From Tremella fuciformis (Eukaryota; Basidiomycota; Tremellomycetes; Tremellales; Tremellaceae): 64,000 nucleotides of DNA. The stretch lies in assembly GCA_032768795.1 (NCBI GenBank), contig CP136497.1:374501-438500 (forward strand), in the 5' to 3' direction. The position numbers and the translations under genes are program-made. A model generated the notes under the pieces. It was not told the DNA's origin, made no database searches, and saw only the letters and a program-made list of their open reading frames with translations. Of this stretch, positions 1 through 9,760 are shown piece by piece (the stretch's first letter is position 1; each line of letters begins with the position of its first letter).

Positions 1-31
1 GTGGTTGTTGGGATCGGATTTGAGCTGCCAT
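1..31 (-). CDS. Possible first codons of a divergent gene, cut by the window edge
   Basis: An ATG on the minus strand at position 31 sits in a good initiation context (GCACC before the ATG, GC after) and opens a frame that runs off the left edge (M-A-A-Q-I-R-S-Q-Q-P). It would be transcribed away from COG7. Ten codons are not enough to name a product, and the frame could be chance. Confidence 0.22.
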   Translation of the reverse strand, partial: MAAQIRSQQP

Positions 32-526
32 GGTGCGCCGAGTAGAGCTTGCTCCAACTGGAGCGTCAGAGTTCTGCTCGTACGAGGAGAGAGCGGGCTC
101 ACCTCTGCCCCGAGCGACATGCTCGTATGCTCTTACCTCTCGACCGCATCGATCAGTTCTCGTTGAACTTGTGGGCCGGTGCCTGAAAGCGGAGGCCACG
201 TGACATGCGCGTCAACCCTGAAACGACGAAGTGGATTCCACAGTTCAGTGTCCATCTGTATTCGTTTGGCGTTCTCGGCTCGACTGTTGGGGCTGCTAGG
301 GCGGAAGCAGGAGTGAATTCCGGCAGACGACCGTTTGCAAGTGGCGAGGGCTCTGCGTGCTAGTCGAGGTCGGACATCAGCGGCGGTCAGTAGCCGGGAG
401 CAGGGGCGCCCGCGGTACTGAGGGTGAGCTAGCTGGTGCGACGGGTGGAAGCTCATCGTACAGGCTGTCTCTATCAGGACGCTCGACCCAAAAGGCAGCT
501 CTGGTACTCGCTCTCGGCTCGCCACT
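32..526. promoter_or_regulatory. Upstream region of COG7, possibly bidirectional
   Basis: No convincing gene is visible on either strand. The region holds one CACGTG E-box at 197-202, the core of Cbf1/bHLH sites in fungi. No clear TATA box lies close to the COG7 start. Open frames here are short and have no coding-like composition. Confidence 0.4.
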
Positions 527-3373
527 ATGGACACACCGCCCGTCGACGGCGCAGACGACGATGTCGTCGACCTGGCCACCCCACCGCCCGAATCACCCGC
601 AGAAGAGACACCATCCTCCCTCACCTCCTTGGCGGCGATAGCAGCGGCCGTCGACTCCCACCCCTCCATCCCGTCCTTCCTGAACGAGCTCCTCGCGCCC
701 TTATTCCCCCATCCCACCGTCGACCCCGAAGACCCGCCAGATATCCTCCCGCTCGAGAAAGCCCTCAATGACCTCTCGACCCGCTTCTCCCTCCTCTCAT
801 CGGACACCTCGTCTGCCCTCGAGCAGAGCATACAGGATATATCCCGCACGGTCCCGCGGCTGACGTACGACCTGCAGTTCATGCGCGAGTCCGCCACATC
901 ATTGCAGTCATCGCTGTCGCTGGTCCGGGATCGAGTCGCACGTCAGACTTCGGCCACGTCTGTCAAATCACCCAAATCGCCCCTGAATGGCGATGAGGTG
1001 CCAAACGGCCGGAACGGTCCATCCTCCGCTGCCGAGACGGAAGAAGCCAAGACTCATAGATCACTAGAGAAACTCGCACACCTCGACCTCCTCAAATCTC
1101 GCATGGAGTCTGCGCGCGATATCCTTCGCGAAGCCGAATCATGGTCGACGCTGGAAGCGGAGGTCCAGGGCCTCATCGAGTCGCAGTCATTCACGAAAGC
1201 CGGTGAGAGGCTGGCCGAAGCGAGCAGGAGTATGGTCGTCTTCCAGAACACCCCGGGCGAGTTTGAGAGCAAGAAGACTCTACTCGTCAGTCTGCAGAAC
1301 GAGCTCGAGACGTCGCTTTCTGCTGCGCTCAAGGAGGCCATCGCCAAGGTCGACGTCGAAGGATGTGCGAGGTTCTACGGTATCTTCGAGATGATGGAGC
1401 GGGAACAGGAGTTCAGGAACTACTACTTCTCGGCTCGGCGTGCGGGCATCGTGGACGAATGGGAAAAGGCCTCGCTGGTGGAGACCGGCAACGTGGAGGA
1501 AGGCGTCAAATGCTCTGTCTTCTTGCCGAATTGGTACACCAGCGTCATGGCCGTGGTCAGCACGGAGCGCAATCAGATCCCCCAGATCTTCCTGCCGAGC
1601 TTGTCCCAGGGTATCCTCGCCAGCTTCCTGCAAACGACCTTTGATGTCCTCAACCCTTCTTTGCAATCCCGCCTTTCTACAGTCGCGGACTACCACGGAG
1701 CGTCCGCTTTGCCTGAACTGATTCGACTGTTCAAGGCCACCGAAGAGCTTGGATTCTCCATTCAGGGTTCGCTCGATAAGCTTGCCTTCAACACCCAAGG
1801 CGGGCTGCTTAGCGGTTCTGCGCTCGCAACGTCTCCATCACCCAATCCTGTCAGTCCGACTGCAGCAACGACCCCGGACAAGGACCATCCTCAAAAGTCT
1901 CGGGTCAAGCGCTTATCGGTCTCGAGACGATTCTCACGAGTGGCCTCGTCTATTGCTGAAGCTTCGTCGGGTCCGTCCACCTCGCCAACGCCATGGGAAA
2001 TCACCCTGTATGAACCCTTCCTCGATCTCCAGACAGCATACGCTTCATTCGAACGCCGATACCTGACCCATATCCTCCAGACCGACTCGTCCCTCAACGC
2101 ATCGACTTCAGGTCGATCCGATGCAGCCCGCATACTCTCCGAGCGGAGTCAACTGGCTTTCACCCTGGCAGAAGAGGCCATCGGCCGCTGCGTTGCCTTC
2201 ACTCATGGCTACGGTGCGAAGGGTCTCGTCGATGCGTTGAACGGCTTCATCGAGAACTTCCTCGACGCGAATCAGCAAACCATCCTGCAGATCGCTTCAA
2301 GGGGAAGTGCGACGAACGGCAGTGGGCCAGACGATCTAGACGTCGTCGGCCTTGACTATTCAACAGAAGATTGGGGCAGCTTCCAGCTCGGGTTACATAT
2401 CCTCACGACATGTCGGGATGTGCAGAACCGCTTACATGCTTTCGAGGACAAACTGGCATCCGCTCTTGCCGACATCGCCGCGACTCTGCGCTCGAGCGGC
2501 CTTCCCGTGGGACGAGAGACGACTATGGGTGCCGTGATGTTGCTGCAGCAGTCTCCCCTCAACTCGGCCGAGCTGCAGGCTGTGCTTTCGCGCACCTCGA
2601 CCTATCCCCTTCTTGGCGCTCGTGATGGCCTCACATCTCTCACTCGGGCATCCCAAAGCTTTCTCCAGGACATCATATTGTCTCCCCTTCGACGCAAACT
2701 CGATGCGTACCCGTCACTTTCGGTGTGGGCACAGCCGGACAAGGCGCCCAGAAGAGGGGAACTGCCTGTCCCGACATTCTCTCTGTCCCCCACAGACACC
2801 ATCCTGCGAGTCACAGAGGGATTGCACAATCTGCTCGGCATATTCGAGGTGTACGCCAAGGACGATGCCCTTGCATTTTCCGTCGAGACATTGCCATTTG
2901 TTGACATGGAGGCTATCCGGGCAATGCAAGAGGAGGACGAGAAAGCGAGCGAGACGGAGAATCCCCTCTTGTCGCCTGCCAATTCCACCACTCCCAAAGA
3001 ATCCTCGGGGAGCGCGGAGAACGCCCCGCATCGCAGCATCACGCAGAATGGTTCGACTACAAATGGCGATTCCAAGTTGAGTCCCGAAGCGGTGCTGTCG
3101 ACGTGGATATCGTCCTTGGCTCTGGGTCTTCTTAGCTATCTCACATCGAAGACACTGCCGAGTATCAAGACGCTCAGCAATGCCGGTGCCGCGCAACTGA
3201 GTAGCGATCTCGGCTATCTCAGTAATGCCGTGCGGGCGCTAGATGTCGAGTGGGAGGAGCTGGAGAGGTGGAAAGAGGTCGTGGGCAAGGATGAGGACGC
3301 GTGGAAGGGTGAGGTCAAGGATAAGGGGGATGTGTGGCGGAGGGTCGGGAGGATGAGAGGGTGGCAGCAGTAG
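527..3373 (+). CDS. COG7: Conserved oligomeric Golgi complex subunit 7
   Basis: This intronless gene encodes 948 residues. It matches Cog7, a subunit of lobe B of the COG tethering complex that guides retrograde vesicles within the Golgi and keeps glycosylation enzymes in place. Seen in the sequence: an acidic Pro-rich N-terminus, a coiled-coil-like region (about residues 60-140), then the family's conserved stretch with FRNYYFSARRAG near residue 295. A long helical-rod body follows, interrupted by Ser/Pro-rich inserts near residues 435-490 and 790-840. The ATG at 527 is the first in frame. The gene is convergent with the family A gene that starts at 4624. The last 18 coding bases before the stop (3350-3367) recur at 7031-7048, so the tail was copied when the neighbouring block duplicated. 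A single exon is unusual beside the intron-rich neighbours. Confidence 0.9.
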   Translation: MDTPPVDGADDDVVDLATPPPESPAEETPSSLTSLAAIAAAVDSHPSIPSFLNELLAPLFPHPTVDPEDPPDILPLEKALNDLSTRFSLLSSDTSSALEQSIQDISRTVPRLTYDLQFMRESATSLQSSLSLVRDRVARQTSATSVKSPKSPLNGDEVPNGRNGPSSAAETEEAKTHRSLEKLAHLDLLKSRMESARDILREAESWSTLEAEVQGLIESQSFTKAGERLAEASRSMVVFQNTPGEFESKKTLLVSLQNELETSLSAALKEAIAKVDVEGCARFYGIFEMMEREQEFRNYYFSARRAGIVDEWEKASLVETGNVEEGVKCSVFLPNWYTSVMAVVSTERNQIPQIFLPSLSQGILASFLQTTFDVLNPSLQSRLSTVADYHGASALPELIRLFKATEELGFSIQGSLDKLAFNTQGGLLSGSALATSPSPNPVSPTAATTPDKDHPQKSRVKRLSVSRRFSRVASSIAEASSGPSTSPTPWEITLYEPFLDLQTAYASFERRYLTHILQTDSSLNASTSGRSDAARILSERSQLAFTLAEEAIGRCVAFTHGYGAKGLVDALNGFIENFLDANQQTILQIASRGSATNGSGPDDLDVVGLDYSTEDWGSFQLGLHILTTCRDVQNRLHAFEDKLASALADIAATLRSSGLPVGRETTMGAVMLLQQSPLNSAELQAVLSRTSTYPLLGARDGLTSLTRASQSFLQDIILSPLRRKLDAYPSLSVWAQPDKAPRRGELPVPTFSLSPTDTILRVTEGLHNLLGIFEVYAKDDALAFSVETLPFVDMEAIRAMQEEDEKASETENPLLSPANSTTPKESSGSAENAPHRSITQNGSTTNGDSKLSPEAVLSTWISSLALGLLSYLTSKTLPSIKTLSNAGAAQLSSDLGYLSNAVRALDVEWEELERWKEVVGKDEDAWKGEVKDKGDVWRRVGRMRGWQQ

Positions 3374-3567
3374 ATGAACATCTTTGCATTTGCATGATCC
3401 TGCGAAAAGATCACGTCGATCCGACCGCCCTCATCAATGAAATTCGAGAACACGGGTGCAAGGCTGAAAAGTGCATATATACATACGTACGCACGGTACG
3501 AGAGTGATAGAGGTGAGAGGTGCAGCGGTGCCAGGACATAATTGTCCCGCACATCACGAATCATGAA

Positions 3568-4624
3568 TCATGGAGGGGATTCCCCACGTGTCCTTGTCCC
3601 CCTTGAACTGCTCTGGACGTCAGGGCTAGGCTCGCGCTCCAGATACAAAGGCTCTGTCCACAGTTTAAGCGCCTTGTCTCCTATCTCCTGCTCGTACGGA
3701 TCAAGCTCCATCCATCCCCACTCAAAGCGTGGGACAATCGGGTCTGCGTCGATACGATACGTTCGGCAATCCCACTTCAACATCCTGGTGGGCGGCTCAT
3801 CTTTCTTCTGAGGTTTGGCGGCAGTCATCCAGAGGCCCTGATGAGGAAACCAGTCGTATTCCGGTCGCAATGCGCTCTTAATTCCGCCCCAACCGTTTGT
3901 TTCTCCCTTGTTGTCCCAATCCGCAGTCCCCGTCAAGTCGTATCTAACACTCTCTGCACACTTCTCCACTCTTCTGCCCCATCCTTTCCAGAAAGTTGAG
4001 ATAGCTGTCAATACAGACAGGACAAGCTCTCGAAGTTCCTTCTCCTCCTGACTCATACTGGGCTTATACGTCCACGAAAACTCCCCATCCGTACGCGCTT
4101 GCTTTAGCCGATCGAGCATCTTGTCTCGGTTGGCGTCGTCCCAGGGTAAGAACGGTTTGCCTTGCGCCTCCCATTCCTTCCAATCCGGATTGAAACTATA
4201 CATGCACCGCTCACGACTTCTTTGAAAAGACTTTGGCGCCTCCCAGATTGGGTTAGAAAGAACCTCTATCAGGTCCGAGTAGGCTTCATCGACAGTCAAG
4301 GGCATGCGGATCAAGAATCCTCTTTCGGGAAGAGGGGCCTTGCCGCTTTTCCACGGTGCGAAATCCCGCACAATGGTCGTGTCTGGCGGCGGATTGTATA
4401 TCACTGCCATTGGCTCACGCGGACCAGTCATGGTGCGCAAGGAAAGAAGAAAATGACTTACGGAGTCTCGCTTCTTCGTCCACTGAAAGCTCCGTCGGGG
4501 GTTTTGCACCCATGGAGGCCACACTCTCTTCTTCTGGGCGAGTCTTCGTGATGTCCTTCGAATCGGAATCTGAGGCCTCGTTAGATGGCTCAGACTTCTT
4601 GCCTGACTGGAACCAAAACGGCAT
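3568..4624 (-). CDS. Family A paralogue 1, unknown function
   Basis: I do not recognise this protein. Two exons (4624-4462 and 4403-3568, intron 58 nt with GTAAGT donor) give 332 residues. An alternative in-frame ATG at 4804 would add 60 residues, but that stretch may belong to the decayed gene just upstream. It shares ordered motifs with the genes at 5651-6592 and 7561-8671: an LPWDDANRD-type block, then YDLTGTADWDNKG, then a W-rich stretch, then ALKLWTEPLYLE near the C-terminus. No signal peptide or membrane segment is visible. The protein is rich in Trp and charged residues, and the N-terminal 60 residues are Ser/Glu-rich and look disordered. It is convergent with COG7, 194 bp away. Most likely a cytosolic or nuclear lineage-specific protein; the function is open. 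Confidence 0.7.
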
Positions 4625-4840
4625 GGCAGTTTCTGCAAGTGACGCTGTATTGGTGAGATGGTCAGTAAAGAATAGATTGAGAGAGTTCAGGTCTGCTCGC
4701 CTCAGTCTATATAGCCTCTCTGCTTCTTCTAGCAGTCCGTTGGGGACCTGAGACAGAAAGTACACAGGGATGGTGAAGGGAACAAAGCTGTCCGTCCCTT
4801 TCATACTGGCGAAACCTACAAGGGTCTCGCTGATCCCGAA

Positions 4841-5500
4841 CTACGAACATGGAATATGGTAGAACAACTTGTCGCCCTTGGCTGCTTCCTGGAAGAAGGC
4901 TACTGCCATTGGCGGATCGGAATGATCGTTTTCGGCCACGAAGTAGGGCCCATCAGTAGCGGAGCGACACTAGCCGACGGATCCTTCGACATCAGACACC
5001 GCGATTCGATGCCTGTGGAACGGTCCGTGCAGCTCAATACAGTACATACAGCGCGGCAGTGACGGATAGGCGCGCAAGGGAACGTCATATACTTGGAGCT
5101 GACCCTCCGGAGAGCGTTGTTGCACCGGGATGAGCCGGGGTCGCCCGCTTGGAGAGATGGGAGATAGAAGGCTGGCAGCGGTATTCACAGAAGCAGGCCC
5201 TTTGCATCTGAATTTGGGTACATACTGACGCAAACAGCGGTATCAACGGAAATCTGCTGATAGGAGTCCTGAGTTATCCGTGAGCATATCCGGGAGATGG
5301 TCCGTGCGCTCAAAGAAAGAGGTCACATTGAATTTTCGAGCGACATCATCAGGGGAACTGGTCCCGATAACAATGTGTGACTAGACCAGCTAGTGGGGAG
5401 TGTTTGCTTCCACGCTTCATGGGTCACAGTCAGTGATGACCAGCGTGCGGCGATGCGAAAAGATATGGTTGTTGCCAGTGGAGATAAACTCGAAAGTCGC
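4841..5500 (-). pseudogene. Decayed coding region between family A genes 1 and 2
   Basis: One minus-strand frame reads like protein for most of this stretch but is broken by stops. The segments are a part with VIGTSSPDDVARKFNVTSF, then TGA at 5243-5245, then a part with LQVYDVPLRAYPSLPRCMYC, then TAG at 4970-4972, then FVAENDHSDPP and AFFQEAAKGDKLFYHIP, ending at 4841-4843. The frame is unchanged across both inner stops, and no GT-AG intron of normal size removes them cleanly. That favours nonsense mutation over splicing. Further upstream (to about 5500) the same frame holds more coding-like sequence behind three more stops. It may have extended downstream into the segment with SFVPFTIPVYFLSQ at about 4735-4800. 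I do not recognise the family. Confidence 0.45.
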
Positions 5501-5650
5501 ACAACAAGCAGCGCTAGCGCAAAGCCTGTATCCCGATATCAGGTGTCGCTCGGCCTAATTGACACTATAGTCGAATGATGTGAGCATTTATACATAGATC
5601 TAGAAAGAACAAGGAGCGAGTCGAAACAAAGCCAGCCGATATTTAAAAGA

Positions 5651-6592
5651 TCACACTGACGGTAAGACAGCTTGGCGAAAGGAACGAAGCCCGTCTCTGA
5701 GAGACGAGATGCCTGCTGTTCGTGTGCTGGCGCTTTCCTTGTCAGATACTCCTGAGCCACTTTCAGGAAGCTCCACATCAAGATGGAGGGGCTCCGTCCA
5801 GAGGCGGAGGATATGCCGGCTGACCTGGTCATCCTTGCAGGGTTCCCATCCCCATTGCATGGCGCCAGAATCCTTTGTCGGATGCTGCTCCCATCGGGAA
5901 ACCTTCGAGGGCGGGTAATCAGTGACTGTATACAGAGCCCCTTGGTACTTGAAATAGTCTTCTCCGGGCTTAAAACCATGGTACACAGGCAACCCGCCTG
6001 GCTTGCGTCCGGTGTCTTCCCAATCGGAGCCATCAGTCAAATGATACTTGACCACCTCCGCGGGCTTCGATACAACTCTTCCTTCCCTGTCATGAAGGCA
6101 AGGCAGAATCGACAACATAGATATTGTCAATTCGTATTGCACTGGGTTCTTCCTCCGTAGCTTGCGTGCTAGAGCGCCCCTTCGGGTTGAAGGGAGCTCC
6201 CTTAGCGTCTGTATCATGAACTCTCGGCTCTTTTCGGAAAAAGGCGCCAGGTCAAGGACCTTGTTAGACCATTTTTCCGCATTATAAAAGTTTCGATGGG
6301 AGAACATGCGCTCGCTGTACCACTGTCCCCCGTACGTGTCTCCGTCAGTCTCGGGGAGCGGGAGGTTTGTGATGACTTGCCATACTGCTTCTTCGACCGT
6401 ACAGGGAATCAGAAGCTCTATCCCACACGGAGGTCGAACGAAGGTGGAGTCTGCGTCGCCGACATCGCACGCCTCGATGACTTCGGTCATGTCGGTTCCG
6501 ACTGCACCCCCAGGCCCCATATCCCAGACGTTAGGCGTAAGCGATTGCACCGACGGCCCATTCGGGCGGGCTGGCTCGAGATGGTCGCTCAT
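5651..6592 (-). CDS. Family A paralogue 2, unknown function
   Basis: An intronless frame of 313 residues from the ATG at 6592. An upstream in-frame extension exists, but its composition is poor. It carries the family A motif order: ERMFSHRNF, then LAPFSEKSREFM, VQYELTISMLSILP, YHLTDGSDWEDTG, GALYTVTDYP and finally ILRLWTEPLHLD. It differs from paralogue 1 at most positions between these blocks, so the duplication is old or fast-evolving. No signal peptide or membrane segment is seen. The first 60 residues are variable and Pro-rich. A TATATA stretch lies about 55 bp upstream of the ATG. No domain of known function could be named. Confidence 0.7.
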   Translation of the reverse strand: MSDHLEPARPNGPSVQSLTPNVWDMGPGGAVGTDMTEVIEACDVGDADSTFVRPPCGIELLIPCTVEEAVWQVITNLPLPETDGDTYGGQWYSERMFSHRNFYNAEKWSNKVLDLAPFSEKSREFMIQTLRELPSTRRGALARKLRRKNPVQYELTISMLSILPCLHDREGRVVSKPAEVVKYHLTDGSDWEDTGRKPGGLPVYHGFKPGEDYFKYQGALYTVTDYPPSKVSRWEQHPTKDSGAMQWGWEPCKDDQVSRHILRLWTEPLHLDVELPESGSGVSDKESASTRTAGISSLRDGLRSFRQAVLPSV

Positions 6593-7560
6593 CAGTGTCT
6601 GCTTAGATAGGTCTCTGTGCCTAAGAAGAGGTGATGATTGTAGGGTTCTATATATTAGGTATACGGTGGAGTTGAGCAGCACGAGTGGATGCCGGCCTTG
6701 GAGAAGGCGATGCACAGCTTGGTCTCCTCTTAGTAGAATTAGAGCCCGCATCAACTTGCCTCTGGTTGATGATATAGAAAGGTTTACACAGAGCATATCA
6801 CATACCCTGACGTTCTTTTATTCAGGTCTGGCCCAAGGAGCATTCGAGCTTACAGTGAGGGATTCGGGGAGGAATGAGGGAAGGCTCAACCCTTTATCTT
6901 GCTTGCCGCACGTATGCCACAGCTCGACAGATGGGCGCTGCCAGGGCTCGACCAGACGAAGCGACTGTCTGAGCCTCGAGTGCAGAAGTCCGTAAGGCCA
7001 ACCATCCGATACGAACCAGGATATTCTGGAAGGATGAGAGGGTGGCAGGTACTGTACGTATGTCTGTGCATACCTTGGCTGAGCATCTTTGCGTTTGCGT
7101 CCTGACAAGCACCGCCTTGTTCAGCTCCGCAGAGCGTCAGACGTTGATCATACAGTACGTCCACTGGATACAGACCATGGACGAGATCACTCCATATAAG
7201 TCGCAGAAACGCGAGGCTCGTTAGGGCAGGAGGGCTCGCAGTGTCTTGATCCGTGCACACGAGGCATTCTGTATGCCGAAACTGAATCAGATGCACACAC
7301 AGGTCCATTCCGCCAGACACACTGACCGCTCCTGTGCTCATTGTTGTACGACTATGATGATGAGAGAGGTCGCCAGTGGGCCCTTTTGTCAGTAGTTCGA
7401 AATAGAACAGGAAGACCGCCGGTGAATGTACAGTTTGACCAGAGCCGCAGAGTGGGCTCGATGCATGCGACTATCGGTGAGTAGCGGACAGTACTTACCG
7501 GGGGTCCAACGAGCGAAATGCAAGCAAAGCAGGGAAGAGGGAGAGCGCAATGCACCCGCG
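6593..7560. other. Intergenic spacer between family A genes 2 and 3
   Basis: A spacer of 968 bp with no gene I can support. Several open frames of 60-150 codons cross it on the minus strand (for example 6886-7341), but none has recognisable motifs or splice structure. It contains the copied COG7 tail at 7031-7100, which marks the edge of a duplicated unit. Confidence 0.4.
7031..7100 (+). repeat. Relic of the COG7 3' end
   Basis: Positions 7031-7048 match the COG7 coding end (3350-3367) over 18 of 18 bases. Positions 7081-7100 match the first COG7 3'-UTR bases (3376-3395) at 17 of 20. About 30 unrelated bases lie between the two blocks. The relic precedes the 3' end of family A gene 3, just as the COG7 tail precedes the 3' end of gene 1. 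The simplest reading is that a unit consisting of COG7 tail, family A gene and upstream DNA was duplicated. Confidence 0.7.
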
Positions 7561-8671
7561 TCAAGGGTGTAGAGGCTCCGCTGACACCGACTCACAGGTA
7601 GTCAAGGCATTCGACTCTGGGGTAGTCTGGCCTGCATTGACTGTGTCACTCACCTCCTTAAACATGGTTCGAGCCAGCCCAAACCGCAATGGGCCATACC
7701 AGAGTCGCAGCACGGCCTCACGCAATTCTGTTTCGGTTTCTGGTACCGGGTCCCATTTGTAGCGCAACTTTTCACCCTTTTTGAGCGTGTCGGGCATGGT
7801 GGGCTCGGTCCATCTGAGCAGCTTGGGCAGCGCTGGCTTGGACGCTTCGGTATCGTTGGCACGCTTAGCTTGAACAGGAAGCTCAACGGTATATATCTCG
7901 CCGCGGCATCTGATCCAGTCCGTTTTGGACAGCAGGCCGCTGCTCATCTTCTCGATACCTTTGGTGGATCCAGCGTCGTCCCAGAAAGATCCCCCGGTGT
8001 ACCAATCCCTTACTGCTTCACAGATGTTCACAAAGCCCCTCTGCCCATCGTGCTCATCGCCCGCCGGAAGTAGGGGTATCAGAGTCAGTATGGATACGTT
8101 GAGCTCGTATTGCTCTGGCTTCTCCACTCTGTGACGGGACCCAACCATCCCCCTTTCGGTGTTTTTGAGGCTTCGGATGTCGCGCAGCGACTGCTCTCGG
8201 TGGGAATCGTCCCATGGCGCAAGCTGGTATCCCATCTTGCTAAACACTGGTTCGGGCGCATATCGCCAAAACATGTCGCGCCGCGAAGCATACCAATTCT
8301 TCCTGTACTTTACATCCATAGTGCATTCTGGAATGTTAGGGAGGAGGATATCCACAGCCTCATTCAGTGTTTGAGCGCAGATAACCTCCACTGGCATCTC
8401 ACCATCCTCGCCTGGGAGAGGAGGGTGGAAGAATCTGCTCTTTGCGCTTAGTTGCGAGGCATAGTCCTGCACTTCCGTCGTCCCTACTAGGTCAACGCCG
8501 CTCAGTGGGACTGATTCGAATTAGCACAGCATCAAGCTCACCCAAGCCACGCTTCCGATAGATATGGGACGGGGTCTGGCCTGAGGCTGGACCGGAATAC
8601 GCCTTGAAGTTTGGGTCGGGGTCTGCCTGTGACCCGTATAGAGTCTCCCGGAGAGTATCTAGCCAAGTCAT
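7561..8671 (-). CDS. Family A paralogue 3, unknown function
   Basis: Two exons (8671-8542 and 8486-7561) with a 55-nt intron (GTGAGC donor, CTAG acceptor) give 351 residues. The first exon encodes MTWLDTLRETLYG and ends in a Gly-rich turn; the start is the first ATG of that exon. The family blocks appear in order: KNWYASRRDMFWRY, QLAPWDDSHREQSL, EQYELNVSILTLIPLLP, WYTGGSFWDDAG, GEIYTVELP and VLRLWYGPLRFG. The last block has diverged (WYGPL instead of WTEPL). No signal peptide or transmembrane helix is evident, and the function is unknown. It lies 3' of the COG7-tail relic on the same layout as paralogue 1 next to COG7. Confidence 0.7.
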
Positions 8672-8786
8672 GTTAATCGTTGCTCAAGGAGTCGTCAAGT
8701 GTGAATACTCCCAGGACTGGGTCTCTCTATTTATCGTTGTCGCTTATGAGACTCAAGATAAGCTATCGCTAACGTCTCTACTACAT

Positions 8787-9056
8787 TTAAGACAGTAGCC
8801 TTCCCCTTCCTGAAAGGTTGGACTCGACAGCTGCCCTCTTTTGTGTCAAGGTGGGGAGGCAACGCATATCATGTTCCAGCTGCTGATTGACAACCATGAC
8901 CCTTTCAGGCGACGATTGCCGCTCGAGCAGAGTGAGCACATCTCCGAGCGTATGAGGGGTTGTCGGCCATCTCTCGTCAGCGTCTCGCTCTATGCTGATC
9001 ACGGAGATGCAATCACTTTTGCAGATTTCCAAGCCCCCAATACAGATGCCTCCCAT
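8787..9056 (-). CDS. Small hypothetical protein
   Basis: An 89-codon frame starting at a true ATG reads with coding-like composition through ICIGGLEICKSDC, WPTTPHTLGDVLTLLER and ERVMVVNQ. It could be a free-standing small gene, or a last exon of the gene at 9094-9666 if a splice site skips that gene's TAG. I found no acceptor with the right phase. No domain is recognised. Confidence 0.3.
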   Translation of the reverse strand: MGGICIGGLEICKSDCISVISIERDADERWPTTPHTLGDVLTLLERQSSPERVMVVNQQLEHDMRCLPTLTQKRAAVESNLSGRGRLLS

Positions 9057-9093
9057 ACAGAAATTCGATCCAGAGAGGGATTATGAGATGTCA

Positions 9094-9666
9094 CTACTTC
9101 GAAGGCCCACGTGAAAAGATCACAATCACCCTGTTTTGGCTCGAGGACATGGTCCGTGCGACACCCGCGGCGAACTTGCCATTTTCACATCGGGCATCGT
9201 CTGGTGCGGGTACGGCCGTCACTCCAAGACTCGTGACCTAAAGGGCACTGAGCAGGACGTCGTGGACTGCATAGGCGTTCATCCGAGTCTGCTCGTGTGT
9301 GTATGGAGGATCCAACGCAGCATTGAGATTGTGGCATGTCGCCGGAAGTAATTGTATCTTGTTGTCTCTGGGACCGCCATGTACATTCATGGGCTTCTGA
9401 CTGAGGCATCGCAGACCTGAACTCACGGTACAGGACCCACTCATACCTGCCAGAAATCCTGCACCCGTCTCGCCGGGCCAGATTGCTGCAGGAGTCAATC
9501 GACTTAAGTCCCCCGACCGGGTCCACACTAATTTCCCTGTGCCGTACCAGCTAGCCGCCACGATGTTGCACTCAGAGTCCCATCTCCAGACGCCAGGGCG
9601 CAAGGTCCTGCAGATTGCTCCGCCGCCTTCGAGCGTGCTGCAGTCGTTCCTTGGCTGTCACATCAT
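9094..9666 (-). CDS. Hidden multi-exon hypothetical gene
   Basis: A spliced reading gives a continuous protein. A two-codon first exon (ATG AT, 9666-9662) joins through a 57-nt intron to a part with RPGVWRWDSECNIVAASW and GKLVWTRSGDL. An intron with a GTATGA donor follows, then a part with NVHGGPRDNKIQLLPATC and PPYTHEQTRMNAYAVHDVLL. A 47-nt intron (GTGCCC donor) leads to DDARCENGKFAAGVART, ending with TAG at 9094-9096. Family unknown. The tiny first exon is the weak point, and another start may be correct. The gene lies just downstream of POL1 on the same strand and upstream of family A gene 3. Confidence 0.4.
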
Positions 9667-9760
9667 GATTTCGAGGCAGCCGCAAGCTTTGAATACAGTG
9701 GGAAGAAGCCGTAAATACTCTACGAGGTCAAACAGGATATGCAGGTGATGCAAGTATGAT

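Noticed and set aside
1280..1798. 172-codon minus-strand frame inside COG7
   Set aside because: Antisense shadow; COG7 is continuous and conserved on the plus strand.
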